The position numbers and the translations under genes are program-made. 64,000 bases of DNA from Vespula vulgaris (taxonomy: Eukaryota; Arthropoda; Insecta; Hymenoptera; Vespidae): the NCBI RefSeq assembly GCF_905475345.1, contig NC_066605.1:806001-870000 (forward strand), in the 5' to 3' direction. Positions 12,787 to 25,967 of the stretch are shown here, piece after piece. Numbering within the stretch: position 1 is the first letter of the stretch; each line of letters starts with the position of its first letter. The notes beneath the pieces are model-generated. The model made no database searches. It was not told the DNA's origin and saw only the letters and a program-made list of their open reading frames with translations.

Positions 12787-14722
12787 TCCAGAAGTGAGTT
12801 ATTCCTGTTAAACGTTTCTACGCGAGAGGAAAATATATCAGCTGAAACGGAATGGTCCTTTATCCGTTCACCAAACACAACGGGCTCGTCTGAAACAACG
12901 AGACAACATCGGTAATCCTTAGCCTCTATACTCTATATCTAACGTTTGTCGTTTCACCCTCGTTGTCGTTTCAATTGAGTGGAACAGATCCGTCAGTGAC
13001 AAAACCTACGGATTTTCTTTTTTTTCCCCTCTTTTCTGTATCTCTCTATCTTTTTCTCCTTCTTCATATATAGTCGAACCGTAAGAAATAAATTTATCGA
13101 AGTATAAATAGGCGAGGAGCTTACGAACCGAAAGAGACATTTTCTTGTTAAAAGAAAATTCGATCGTCTTCCTATGACCTATCGAGAAAGAAGAAAACGT
13201 CTTTGAAAATCGTTCCGGTGTGCAACCCCTTCAAGGATCAAATCAAGCGTAGAATATATCGTACATTTTTAAGCTCCTATATACCAGCTATTTTAATTGA
13301 AAAGACACGCGGAAAGAAAAATCGTCGCGTCGATCTTTTATCCTTTTTTTAATTTCTTTTTTCACTCTCACTCTCTCTCTCTCTCTCTCTCTCTCTTTTT
13401 ATACCTCGTCGAATAACCCTGTTTATGGATTTTCCTTTTGTACGATGAAATAGTAGATAGGTGTGTACGTCCTTTCAATTAAGTAGAACAAATCAATGTC
13501 GAAGTTGACACATTCACAAAACCTCCTCCTCCTCCTCGTATGACCATCCGAATTGTTTGACGAATTTTAGTTTGGAGGATCTATGATTTATCATCGATCC
13601 ATCGAACGGACAATACGTCTGCGATGAAATTGTGCGTTTCGTAGCGACGATAGCTCGTAAATCCGTACGGGTTCCCAAATTAACAATAAAATCATGTGTA
13701 CATGCTTCGCGTGTTTTTGTTCGTACGCGAGAGGAACATTTTATTGAAATATTTGGTGATATAAAAAGGGAAAAGAGAAAGAAAGAAAGAAAAAAAAAGA
13801 TTGCATTGCGATATGTAACAATGATTAATATTTTCAATAGTAAGTGATTATTGAATAAAACCAATCTTATTCTTAGGAAATTATACGATAATTTGATTGT
13901 AACGAAGTTAAACGGTTACCTTCAAAGTACGTGACTCTTTGGAAAATTCCAACGTTAAATCAATTTGCAAATTGACGAGGTTATTGAATTACTGTACGTA
14001 TATAGTTGTTAACGTAGCGTGTAAACGATTGTGTCCCATCTCTCCCTGGGCTTTGTAATAATAATTATTCTTGCGGTTCGAGTTCGTCGTAGAAAAGGGG
14101 AATTACACGTAAAATACACATAAAAGGGACGGAGAAATTAAAAGAGATAAAATGACGGGGAAACGCTTAACGAGAACTCAGAAGAAGAAGAAGAAGAAGG
14201 AGTAGGAGAAGGAAAAAAATAAAATTGGAGAAAAAATATAAGGCCGACGTTTGTAATTCATCTCGCGAATCTTATAACGGTCGTAATCTGATCATTTACG
14301 TGACTCGTCTTACAACGAAACATGACGTTTCAGCGTAGATTAAACGAACAATGTTGAAAAGAGAGAAAGCAAGAAAACAAAAAAAAAAGAAAAAATACAT
14401 AAATAAATAAGAAAATTAAAGAAAGGATAATTAACAATGTACAAATGCAACGTCTTTGAAGAATTCCTTACTTCTTATCGATAAAAATAAATGGAGGCGT
14501 CTAAATAAAAAATAGATAAATAAGTAAACAATAACAACAATAATAATACGAACAATTCAAGATATAAGAGAGAATAAAAAAGAATGAGATAAGGAGGATA
14601 GTTCCTAATAAATGTAATTGGAAATATCAAACGATCCTCGTAAGAAAGGAGGACTTAGAAATTAGGTAATATACAATAAAAGAACGAAACGAGATTAGCG
14701 AATAAGAGGGAACTTCTACTCA

Positions 14723-14869
14723 CGTCGTACCTTTCTTGTAAACGGCCATGACCGACTGGAGTGTACTCGAGCACGCAAACAAGAGAGGAACCGCGAAAGA
14801 GATCACGGCCAGGGTAAACGCCGTGCTTACCTCAGCACCGTTTCGTGGATGAAAATGTCCCACTCCAGG
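14723..14869 (-). other. Unverified minus-strand exon candidate with a hydrophobic segment
   Basis: On the minus strand a 49-codon frame is open from 14,869 down to a TGA at 14,722-14,720. It encodes a hydrophobic run (AFTLAVISFAVPLLFAC, about residues 17-33), then MAVYKKGTT. A donor-like GTGAGT (14,723-14,718) abuts the end, and AAG|GTACGA offers a second donor nine bases earlier. The ATG at 14,749 (context GTCATGG) could start a first coding exon of nine codons, with a TATATAA string about 205 bp upstream. An alternative upstream frame ends at a clean AG|GTAAGC donor (GTAAGC at 14,831-14,826). The sequence is unique and free of repeats. I do not recognise a family, and no good pyrimidine-rich acceptor precedes the frame. 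Confidence 0.25.
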
Positions 14870-14969
14870 CTAGTGGTCTCGTTTTACGTGCCCACGCTAA
14901 TGACTACGCGATTCGTTAACGACGTAAACGGGGCCAGCCCTCTTACGCGGTCTATTATATAAATCCTTT

Positions 14970-15071
14970 TTCCAAGACTCTCGTTTATTGGAGAGAAAAT
15001 TTGCTTCTTTTCTTTCCTTTTTTCTTTTCCTTTCTTTTCCTTTCCTTTTTGTCTTTCTTTCTTTCTTTCCT

Positions 15072-15103
<32 letters not shown>

Positions 15104-18100
15104 CTTTTTTTTCTTTTATTGTCTTGGACCAGACGACCTCAAGATAATTGCTCGTTCGAATGAATTAGAGAAGAAATCGAGTATTTTTCCGTTTCGACGT
15201 TTCACTTCGTTCTATTTAATTCTATTCTCCCTCTCTCTCTCTCTCTCTCTCACTTTCTTTCTTTCTATTTCTTTCTGAGAATTTTCCAAAGGGTAGATTA
15301 TTATCGTCGGAATAGCTTTATCGACATACCTTTGATATTTCTCTTCCGCACATATTTTGTATCGCACCATTGGAGAAAGAATCGCGAAACTAAAAAGGGA
15401 GAGAGACGGGGAGAGAGAAGCACATATATACATATATACATATATATATTTCTTCTTTCAGAGGAAAAGGAAATCGGATGTTCTCTGTCTGTGACCTTTC
15501 AAGCAAATACTTTGAAAACCGCTTAACCACCTCGGCGTCGCGTCGTTTCGAAAATTAAAGCTCGCACGGTGCATCGAGAACTTTTCAAGATCGCGAGAGC
15601 TTAATCGAATTATACTTAAAAGGCTCGCGTTTGTACGAAGGCGTAATTGCGAACGAAAAGCTTTTTCTTTATCCTTTCAAATGAGAACGAAGAAAGCCTG
15701 ATTTCTATCTATTTTGATCTTTCGAATCGTCGAGGCGAATAATAAAGTATTAAATTGGCTAGTGGATCAAAGATTACGCGAGACAATTATAAAGCTCATT
15801 ATCGTCAAATTAATTATATTAATCGAATACAAACGATAGAAATAACTCGATCTTACAAATTAAATAACAACGTTTAATTCGAAAGAAATGAAAGAATCAA
15901 TATTTGTAAGTACATCGATAAAGAATGAGGATCGCAAAACAGTGAAGTTAAAAGGAAACGCGATGGCGATTAATTCGAAGAAACAGGATTTCTTCATGTT
16001 TATCTCGAAGGAAACATCGACGAATAAAGAAGATAGTATCGCGAAGCTGCAAAGGAGATTTCAAACGGAAAACACGATACAAAAAGAGAAAGAGACAGGG
16101 AGAGAGAGAAAGATAAAGAAAGAAAGAGAATAGTGGATACTGGGCGATGCAACACAACGAGCATTTGCTCCTGGCGTACCCCGAAAAGTGCAAATAATTG
16201 CCGACAATTTACCGGCTCACAAATTGGAAAACGTTACTCGTTAACCCGATGAATTAAATCGCCATTGACGTTGGGAAAAGAGGAGAACGAGCTGGTTCGA
16301 GGAGGTGAAGGAAGAGGAGGGTAGAGAAGGAGAAAGAGAAAGAGGGAAGATGGAGGGCGCAAATGGCTCTCACCGCGTGCACGCGGTACATCGATTCGCA
16401 AAACGTATGAACGTACAAACGTGTTCGGGCTACGAATGAGACGTTTTCAAACTTTTACGATCCTACTTCTCTCCAACGTGCCCTTTATAAATCCCTTTAC
16501 ACGCTCCTTTGATCTTTTAACGTCTTTTAAGGACAAGTATCGACCTATCGACCTATCGAAAGAACGAACGAACGAACGAACCAACTCGTGTTTTCATACG
16601 GTACACTTTTTATTAATTTTTTTTCTTTCCTGTCTTTCTCTCTTTTTGGCCTTTTGTTCTTTTTTTACGTACACGCGACGAAAAGAGGGGGAGAAAAAAG
16701 AAGGAGGACAAATTCGAACATATTACGTTACGATTTTTGCGACGGAATGGTTTTATTTACTTTGTTTTTTTGTTTTGTTTTTTTTTTCTTATCTCAGAAA
16801 CGTTCAGAAAAAGGAAAAAAAAAGGAAACAAAAGCATCTACCAGGGCGGAAAATATTTCTTCAGAACTAATATTAAGCGTGAAAATATTCGCCAATTCAG
16901 GAAATAAATAGTAAAAACGTTGAAAAGTAATCCCTTTTAGACTTTTCAAGAAAGACGGGTGCGAGCTTTCTTTAACAAGTACGTTGACATTTTTAGGGCG
17001 AAAGTTTACCTGCAGTTTCTTAACTACGGTCTAAGCTATGAGTCGTTTCGAGTATAGTAATCTTTCTTTCTCTCTCTCTCTCTCTCTCTCTCTTTTTCTC
17101 TCGTTTTTTCTCGTTTTCCTTTCTATGCCCATCGTACAGACTTTGCTCTTAGAAAAAGTATAACGCAGCTTAGTGGCACCTTAGCAAACAAAAACCGCAG
17201 TATTATGCCGATGGCGAGGTCTTGTTTGGCTCTTTGACAAAGAAAGAGAAAGAGAAAGAGAAAGAGAAGAAGAGAAGGAGAGAGAGAGAGAAAGAGATCT
17301 TGGCCTTCGATCGGCGACTGCATTCTTTCCAAACGCCACTCGGACAGTCGAGAATGCGACTGGTAGCTAGCAAGCAAGCTTTTCGAGTTTTCTGCTCGCG
17401 CGAATTCGAATTCGTTCGATTGTTTCGCCAAGGGTTAACACGGTATTGTTACGAAAAAGAAAAGAAAAATGAAATAGAAGAAAAAGAGAGAGAAAGAAAG
17501 GAAGAAAGAAAGAAAAAAAAAATAAAATAAAATAAAAAAGATTGAATTGTTCCATCGATTTCGAAGGAATCGGATTGAGGCGTTGGAAATTTATTGGAAC
17601 GTCGATATTGGATTTCGTAGCTTCTTTTCTTTCTTCTTTGTCCGATAATAACGACGAAGGAAAATCCAGACGGCTAATGTTCGAAAGAAAAGAGGGGGAA
17701 ACGTATAAATGGCTAAATCTATGGAATCATCGCTAGCGTCTGCGGTTCTTATTTATAGCTATGAGAAGAAGACATCGAGCTTTTATAAAGTAAGAAAGTT
17801 CACGGAATACCGGAGAAGCGATTTAGCTTGGAGAAAATCTACGTATATATGTATATACTGTATATATGTGTGTGTATATGTATGTATGTATGTATGTATA
17901 TATCTTTGGGGGTGAGACAAAGTGCGCTTGAAAAAAGAGCTTTTAGCCACGTCGTTAACCTTCTGCCGGTAGACTACTCCAACATTATTTTACAAGTACG
18001 AAGATGTACCTTACTTAAATATTAATTCAGCATTTATACGATTGGAAATAGTATTTAAATACTCTAAATGTATTTCTAATAGTTTCATTAACTCATAAAT

Positions 18101-18820
18101 TTTGTTTTTATTAATGATTTATTATTAACAAAGAAATTTTATAATATTCTTGTTTACTTTTGCAAATGTTTAACGTAAAAAATATATATATATATATCAC
18201 ATGCTTCACGAAGGATATAAAAATCGACATTGTGGAATTTACTTTTTATTATATTTTGTTTCGTTTCATTTCATTTTATTTCCTTTTATTTTATTTTATT
18301 ACATTTTATTTCATTTTATTTTATTGTTAGCTTTTTTCCTCGTATTCATTCGAATATATTTTTTAAATAGACACAAACACAATTGCCGAACGTAATAAAA
18401 CGGATACGAAAAGAGTGAAGCTCGAACGTCGATAATTTTTCAAAAGTTCGAACCATTCGTTCGTCTGTGAACTTCTCGACAAAGTGCCAACGGGAAATAA
18501 GCGAGTAGATAGACGATTTTTTCATTCTTCTTTTTTCTTTTTTCTTTCAAATAAAACCGTAACTCGACCACGAAGGAAAAGCAGAATGAGAGTGGAAGAA
18601 GAAGAGACGAGAGAGAGAGAGAGAGAGAGACAAATTTATCTCGCATTATCGAAATCGAAATAAGCTGGTAGCATTTTTGAAAGTAACATCATTCCCTCGG
18701 AAACTGTTTATACGAATTTTCCTTTTTCTATCTCAACGATCGATACCTCGTAAAATACTTCTTCGAGATGGCCCGAGTTTCCCTATAAAATCTCAATTCA
18801 CCGAAAGTTCGAGTTAATGC
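14970..18820. other. Non-coding, T/C and A/G tracts
   Basis: T/C tracts at 15,000-15,115 and 15,225-15,275, GA-rich runs at 16,085-16,130 and 16,325-16,350, a CT run at 17,063-17,093, A/G tracts at 17,237-17,300 and 17,450-17,540, a GTAT run at 17,867-17,901 and an A/T tract at 18,180-18,200. A TTTCTTCTTTCAG 3' splice-like string at about 15,449-15,461 is followed by short open frames with no donor. No gene is supported. Confidence 0.6.
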
Positions 18821-18825
18821 GACGG

Positions 18826-18896
18826 AACAACAACAACGACGACGACGACAACGACGACGACGACGACGAGGACGACGACGACGAGGACGACGACGT
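18826..18896. repeat. (GAC)n trinucleotide array
   Basis: ACA/GAC triplets with GAG interruptions, about 23 units. It ends in GACGTC and is followed by ATCATGG. The frame across it would be Asp/Thr/Arg low complexity. Confidence 0.92.
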
Positions 18897-18899
18897 CAT

Positions 18900-18945
18900 C
18901 ATGGACCTTTAAGAATCGAGATAAAATGCTAATGGATGTTACATT

Positions 18946-18980
<35 letters not shown>

Positions 18981-21256
18981 AATTGGAGAAAAAGAAACTC
19001 GAATCTATAAAAAGAAAAAAAAAGTAAAAGTAGAAAGAAATATTACCGTGAACACGTTTGCTATGTAAATTCGATTGAAACGTGTAAGAACGAAATCAAA
19101 GTTGGACAATATCTTGCGCTATATAGGATTGTTCAAATTTTATGAGAATTTTTTTGATCTCGTTCGTAGCGAGTAGTAAATATCTCGAAGAAAATTTTCC
19201 TCCTCCTCTTCCTTCTCCCTTCTCTTCTCTCTTTCTCTTTTTATTTTCCTCTCTACATATACGCTGCAATGGGCTTCTAGGCTAATGCATTTTAGGCGCT
19301 TCGCCGTTTACCTTACGCGTCCAAGTTTACGCTCCTTTCGGCGCTCCGCTTTTTACCACGGACGTAACTATAAACATATTCTTTTTATTTTTCTTACTTA
19401 CGTTGGAATCTCGGAGTATCGTCTAATGTAGCGTATAGCTGAAGGGAAGAAATCCTGTTTGTATATCATTACTGTAAATAAATGCGATATATAATGAGAG
19501 GACAGATACGTTAGTTGTAAAAACTGGAAAAGTAAATGAAGATAAAAATAAATGAAGTTAACAAGTCGAGCGTGTAAATAGCTCCTAGTTAACTATAAAT
19601 ACTTTATTCGATATCCAATGTCAAATATTTTCGAACAAAAGTAGATAGCCGAAAAGAAACTCGATTCAAACTAAAAAGTACCTAAGAGAGTCTCTCATTT
19701 TGATATTAGACAAGAAATAATTTCGAAGGAACGAGATTATTGTCTGGCCTGTAATTGGAGGTACACAAAAGAATTACGAAAGAAAATGTCGGGGATTCGA
19801 CAAAGCCTTTAAACTATAGATAGGACCAGTGGCTGCATTTTCATGCTATTATCTCGTAAATGAAGAATCCTATCCGAACTTAATTAAAATGCAATTACAG
19901 GGAACTTCTTAAAAACTATTTCCAGACTTTAAATCCGCATCGAATGGAAACGCAGGGATGGATTAGATTAATCCAACGGGGTTTCTTCCACGGGAAATCT
20001 ATTTATCGGTAGAACGTTTTTATGAGCTTCGTCAAAATCGAGAAAGAAAATGAAAAGACGAAAAAGAAAAAGGAAGAAAGAAAAAAGCAAAAAGAGAGAG
20101 AGAGAGGTGGGAGGGTGGGAGAGGAAGAGGGAGAAATGAACCATCGGCATCGTTTTTATCGCTCGTTATTATCTACTCGCGAACGCGCGAAGAGCACATA
20201 CGGAAAAAGAGGGAGTGCGAAAAGAGAAAAGTGAAATTCGTTTTATACTCGAAAAACGTTAAGCGTTCGTTCGCACGGCTCTTCTTGGTTCTTTCGATAT
20301 GCGCAAGAAGGAAAAATTGAAGAAAGAAGAGAGAGAGAGAGAAAGAGAAGAGAAGAGAAGAGAAGAGAAGAAAAGAAGTCACGGCGAGTTAATTCGGAGG
20401 CAAATTAAGAGCCTGGGAGAACTGAAAATAGGCGAACGGAGAGAAAGAAAGAGAAATGGAGAAAGAATGCAACGCCAGAGCGAATATGCCGTGCGATGAA
20501 AGAATGCTAGTAGAAAAACTTTTCAATTTCGTCGACTCGGAGAATTAAAATGGCTTGCAATCGTCCTTCTCTTCTTCTTTCTCCTTCTTCTCCTTCTACT
20601 CATCCTCTAGCACCTCCATCACCTCCTTCTCGTCCTCATCCTCATCCTCATCCTCATCTCCGTCAGGTCTCATCGTCCTTCTGCCTGTTCTCGTCCACGA
20701 CAAACGTTCAAGACAAGTATAAACGGGTCGAACGCTCGTTTAGAAAACTAATTTCTCGTTAGATCTGTTCTCTCAGGAAATTGAGATGCCTTTTTCTCTT
20801 TCTCTTTCTCTTTCTTTTTCTTTCTCTCTCTCTCTCTTTCTTTCTAAATCCACGCAAAGAGTCCACGAAATTTTTATACACGGCGAATTTTACGTGGAAT
20901 CGAATCCACGAATTTAATCCAATCGTATTTTTCTTTTTTTATTTTAACGAGAAATTTCCTTGATTTCTTACGTTTGTTCGTAAAAGAAGAAAAAAGGAAT
21001 TACGAGGTTATTTCTATCGTGTAAAAAGTAACGATTAAATTATCTCGTAAAAGTCAGTCGATTGTGATTGTTTAAGTTATCTTCGAGTTTATTCAATGAA
21101 ATATAAAAATGGTTTCTCTCGATTAATAATCTATTTGTGTCTCTGTCTCCTATTATAATCAGGATCTTAATAAAATCCATTTATCTTTTTTTTTCTCCTT
21201 TTATTTCAATCCTTCATCTTCTCGCGATTGAGATAAGTATAGGTTTGTGTGTGTAC

Positions 21257-21314
<58 letters not shown>

Positions 21315-22100
21315 CGCTCTTTTTTCTCTTTCAAGTTCTACGAATTTGAGAAGAAAGCTAAGTAGTTAAAGCATCGTACGAGACTATTTAATTTCTGCCT
21401 TTTTTAGTGATCATATGCATAGAAGAAAAGAATGAGGGATAGAGAGAGAAAAAGTGAGGTCAAGAAAGTCGTAGCTTAAAGTGGACGGTAAATTAAGTGG
21501 CTTTCTGTATACCCAAACTAAGCAAGTTTTCTTTCTACATACACATATACTTTTCATATATATATGTATATGCATATGCATACATACATATATATATATA
21601 TACACTCACATTATCACATAATGTACGCTTTTTATGCGAGGTAATGTACGATTATCCACGTAGATTGCGTACATAAAAAAGTTCGACCGAATTAATCTCG
21701 CCTTTAAACTATGTTAATGCTTAATGATAAATAAAAGTACCTACACGTAGGTCTAAAAAAAAAAAATAAAATGAAAGAAGAAAAATAACTAAGACACTTT
21801 GGTAATAACGAACACGCATACGTAAGCACGTGTATAAAATTCTAAATAATATCATCGAGATTATTTTTATGTCTGACTGATAAGTTATTATAAATCATTA
21901 AAAATTATAAATTTGTTTGTTATATTGTAACGTAAATCTTCTTTCATTCTCTCTTTCTTTCTTTTTCTGTGTGTGTCTATTAAAAGGAAATGGAACAAGT
22001 CGATCGATATCTCGGAAGTAAGAAGAAGAAGAAGAAACGTATTACGTTCTCGGGTTAGTTTAAAATTTACGAGAACGGGTAGGAAACGATATGCTAATTG
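18900..22100. other. Non-coding, AT-rich; purine tracts and an (AT)n array
   Basis: A/G tracts at 18,945-19,030, 20,040-20,135 and 20,300-20,380 (the last with a pentanucleotide GAGAA run), a TCCTCA run at 20,620-20,660, a CT-rich run at 20,790-20,845 and (AT)n at 21,257-21,311. A CpG-rich unique patch at 19,265-19,375 carries GCTAATGCATTTT, homeodomain-like in sequence only. Confidence 0.6.
21257..21311. repeat. (AT)n microsatellite
   Basis: Long AT array preceded by short CATA units. Confidence 0.95.
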
Positions 22101-22132
22101 CACGAAGCGGAAGCATAGTCGGTAAATAGCCT

Positions 22133-22187
22133 GGTCCTCTCGACGCTCGTGGTAAACCGTAAGCGGTTTACATCCTTAACTAGGACC
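22133..22187. other. Nested inverted repeat (hairpin)
   Basis: The inner stem is perfect: GTAAACCG (22,152-22,159), 4-base loop, CGGTTTAC (22,164-22,171). An outer 6-bp stem, GGTCCT (22,133-22,138) with AGGACC (22,182-22,187), encloses it. A strong 3' splice-like sequence follows 37 bp later. It could fold as RNA or be a remnant of a foldback element. Confidence 0.45.
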
Positions 22188-22193
22188 GAATTA

Positions 22194-22225
22194 AGCTCTT
22201 AACGGTGCTCCTTGTCTCTTACAGA
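22194..22225 (+). promoter_or_regulatory. Isolated 3' splice-site-like sequence
   Basis: CTTAAC branch-like string, then CTCCTTGTCTCTTACAG with the AG at 22,223-22,224. The next bases are ACTAG, so it is not a recursive site. Frames beyond it stay open for at most 23 codons and I find no matching donor. It could be a real acceptor of a terminal or non-coding exon, or a decoy. Confidence 0.25.
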
Positions 22226-24517
22226 CTAGTCCTTCCAAGGACAACCTCGTGTTCTAATATAAGCTTTGAAAGGAGAGCAGAGCATCGCGTCTAGAGGTCT
22301 ACCCTTGATTATTGTTCCAAGAGAAGGAAAACACAAGCCGTTGAAATGTGAAATTCTCAAATCTACGTTGGAGAAGAGCTTCCTTGTTATGTTAGCTTGC
22401 TGCTCTCCTTCGTCGAATTCTACGAGCATGCTCTCCCAATTTCTACTATAGTAGAGAACTATCACTCGACTCGTTTAGAAAACAAACAAAAATTTTATAT
22501 ATATATATATACACTATACGTATTTTACGAACTTACGTATACTTCGATATCTGTCGTATTTTCAGAATGAACGTGATTCTCGACGAACAATCGTTAATCG
22601 AAAGTACAAATCGAAATTATTCGAATATCAAATCTTGATTTATCGATTTAAAGCAGATTTTTTTATTTATTCTACTATTTCGTTTTATTCCCAAGATGAA
22701 TCAGTTCTTTCTCTTATTTACTATGCTATTCTTTACGTGAGAAGAAACGTAAAATGAAAGAGAGAGAGCGAGGGAGAAAGAAAGAGAGAGAAAGGGAGAA
22801 AGAGAGTGAAAGAAAATAGAAAAAGATAGATTTTATAGGATCTTACGAGAAATAGGCGTTCGACCTCCACGAAACATTTTTCCCTGCGGCATCGAAACGG
22901 TGTGCAACGTCAAACCGGAAACCTAAAATATCACGGAGAACACGGCGAGGCACTTACGCGCCTTCTCTATTCCACAACCTCCAACCACGAGATCGCGACA
23001 TAGAGAGAGAGAGAGGGAGAGGGAGAGAAAGTGGGAGAGAAAGTGGGAGAGTGTGAGAGAGAGCTTGAGATAAAGCGATATACTAGAAGAAATACGAGCT
23101 TACCTGCAAAGTGCTTGCCAATGAACTGCGAACGTTCGTCGTATCTTATAGATATAAAAGATCATTTTAAAGATACTAAGTCGGATAATAAATCTGCATA
23201 CTTTTGTCCCCGTCTTTCTGTCTTTTTTTTTCTCTCTTAATTACTATCAATCAAGAAAAAAAATAACGAGTCGTATTATTTTTTATAATAGTAAATATTA
23301 TAAGCATTATCGAACGCAAATATGTGATATATTATTACAATAAATATTAGTCTTTTAATTTTTTTTATTTTGGTATTTTTTGTTTCATTTATTTATTTAT
23401 TTTTTTTTTCTACGTTACTATCAACCTTCCAGTTCTTGTGCTCGTATTAAATATCTCTTTAATCATCTCTCGCAAACAGGGCTTATCTGGGAGACATTCT
23501 AATCCCTATCTAGAACGAAGATTATTGATATTTTTAAGCTTTTTATTATTACAAAATTCCTCAACCCATCGAGAATATTACTACGATCGTATTACATAAG
23601 ACGTCGTATTTGACGATTTTTTGTCTGTCTGTTCGTTCGTTCGTTTTTATAATGAAATCATTACATCGGAAAGCAATTAATAAATGCAAGAGAGAGGAAG
23701 TAGCTCTAATGGCTCTATTCTCTTAATTCCTTCTTTAATTGGGAAAGTGTCAATTAGTGGTTACTGAGAGAAGAGCTTTAGAATTCGGACGTTCAATTTC
23801 ACCGTGTGGTTCGTCCTCTTCTGATCGTAGAAAGCCTTGAGGTCGAATTAAACGAAACACGGGTGGTCCAAGGATGCGGTCCAAGTGACGGATTTCAAGA
23901 TCGATAGATCTTCATTATTACTTAATTCGAAACTGAGAGTTTCTAACTTTCTATCTCATACCTACTTTTCTTCCCGCTTGCACAGCTGTTTAAGACACTT
24001 AACTTAGTTTTAATCGATCCTCTCACGCATTCGTGATAAGTGCCGTAATAAGAAAAAAAAATCGATAACGTTCGGCGCACAGATGAAAACGTTTCTATAA
24101 AAACGTTAGTCTTTAAATTAAAAGAAAAAAGAAAAAAAATATATTAATTACTCGTATTAAAAGCTTTTCAAAAGAAGAATTTTTTTTATAAAAAGAATAC
24201 AAGATCGTAGATCGTTCGAATGAAATTTCAACGCATGGTTAACTTTGTTGAAAAAAAAGAACCAGAAAAAAAATCTATTAATCAGATAATAATTAATTTC
24301 GCGTAATGAAATTTTGTAATGAATGCTTTATAAACGTGCTAGATCTTATTCCGAGGAAGATTTTCCAAAGGGAAAATATTCGGAATCGAGACTATAGTGC
24401 GCTTCCTCCCATGAAAGGGACGAGAGATGAGCAGAGGACGTCAAAGGGCCAATCGAATCAAAGGACGCGCCGCCGGGGGTTGTTCCTGTATTCGAGATTT
24501 ATTCCTACCCTACCTCT

Positions 24518-24518
24518 C

Positions 24519-24557
<39 letters not shown>
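24518..24557. repeat. (CT)n microsatellite
   Basis: Uninterrupted CT array. Confidence 0.94.
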
Positions 24558-24561
<4 letters not shown>

Positions 24562-25475
24562 CATAGCCAATAAAGAGGAACCATCCCTGATTCTCCGGAT
24601 GAGTATTAGTACGCCTACACGAGCGAGTTAGCTTTCTATCTTTCTCTATCACACACGTTTACGCTCGTTTCCGCATGCGAACGATGCTAAGACTAACTGC
24701 ACGTTTCCTGTACTGTTATCCGAGTATACTAGGAAAGAGTAGCATCTCTGTACTCGTACGTTTCGAAGCTTTCAAAGGGTATTACTGAATTTGGCGAAGA
24801 GAGAGAAAGAGAAAGACCACGACTAACCAATAGTTTGCTATATTGTCTTCAATGTTTTGCAAGACTGATGAAAATTATCGATTTTAATATCTAAACGATT
24901 GATGTTTTTAAAGAAAAAGGATTAAAGAAATTTAAATAAGAATAAATTCGATAGTGATGTCGATAAAGGAAATTAAGGATCCACTATCTATATGTTTATA
25001 TAGAAATTGACATTCTTTTCTTTTTTTTTTTTAGCAAGCAAAGATTTCAATCAAAATTTTGGCGACATATCGACTTTGAAATTTGATCTGTATATGCGAT
25101 CCTTTTTTGTTGCTTTATCGATCACAATTTACGTAATACGTTCATACGTTCGTTCTTGACCACCATAAATCTCTGGGAAACGCGTATCGACGTTGAGAGT
25201 AGTCGACTATACTAACGAGATTCTCAGTTCTACGTCCGTGTCTATTTCATTTTCTTTTTTTTCTATTTCTTTTTCTTTTTCTTCTTTTTTTTTTTATTAA
25301 TCCACATCCCTCTTCCAAATGGACCGATTTTTTTTCACGAAGGCTCTGTACGAACAACGAAACCGTGCATTTTCCTCAACACGCGATGAAAACATCGACG
25401 AGAATGGGCTCTGCTTTGTATAGACGAAAATTCTGATAGCTTTGAATCTGGGACACGTGTTCTTCTTTCTCTCTT

Positions 25476-25524
<49 letters not shown>
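25476..25524. repeat. (AT)n-(GT)n compound microsatellite
   Basis: About 10 AT units pass directly into about 14 GT units. Confidence 0.95.
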
Positions 25525-25527
<3 letters not shown>

Positions 25528-25838
25528 CATATTCTTTTTTTATTTTCTTTTTTATTATCATACCAGTAGGTATACTCTAAATATAAAGGCAGCCAAATAT
25601 CAGAGTCGCTCGTTTCGTCGATTGTCCGCCTAAGCACAGTACCTCTCGCGATTAGAAATCATTCCTCTCTCAACCTCCAATTTTTTTATTTTCTGTAGAT
25701 TTTGCAGTTGGTTCACAGCTTGATATTCACGTAGCTATGTAGGATAGAAAGAGCAGAGCGTGGAAATTTAAAAAATTTATCGCGAGAATCCCTGGCGCAA
25801 GAAAAAAGAGAAAGAGAGAGAGATAGAGACAGATAGAT

Positions 25839-25875
<37 letters not shown>

Positions 25876-25935
25876 AAGGGAGAAAGAGAAAGGGAGATAG
25901 AAAGTTACTTTTTCAACGTTGCTGCACGAGCTTTT

Positions 25936-25967
25936 CTAACGGGCTCGATAATTTCATCTAGGTAAAA
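25936..25967 (+). promoter_or_regulatory. Weak recursive-splice-like site (TAG|GTAAAA)
   Basis: Branch-like CTAAC at 25,936-25,940, ATTTCATCTAG, then directly GTAAAA (GT at 25,962-25,963). The pyrimidine tract is short and the donor part is weak. It is included only because the same arrangement recurs on this strand. Confidence 0.15.

Larger units (their letters stand above)
9960..14700. other. Non-coding, microsatellites in AT-rich DNA
   Basis: CT and CA runs at 10,015-10,163, CT plus TATC runs at 10,485-10,560, an (AT)n array at 11,886-11,932, a GA-rich block at 12,145-12,245, a CT run near 12,496-12,530, a GA run at 12,744-12,783 and a CT run near 13,368-13,398. Between them is unique AT-rich DNA in which I see no exon. 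Confidence 0.6.
22230..25960. other. Non-coding, unique AT-rich DNA and microsatellites
   Basis: Overlapping sense and antisense frames at 22,226-22,465 (79 and 61 residues) are of normal composition but unrecognised. GA-rich runs lie at 22,757-22,830 and 22,999-23,060, a CT array at 24,518-24,557, an AT-GT array at 25,476-25,524 and a GA array at 25,838-25,872. No gene is supported. Confidence 0.55.

Noticed and set aside
23096..23110. Minus-strand CAG|GTAAGC at 23,104/23,103 as a recursive-splice site
   Set aside because: The sequence before it has almost no pyrimidine tract and no branch string; one such bare match is expected by chance.
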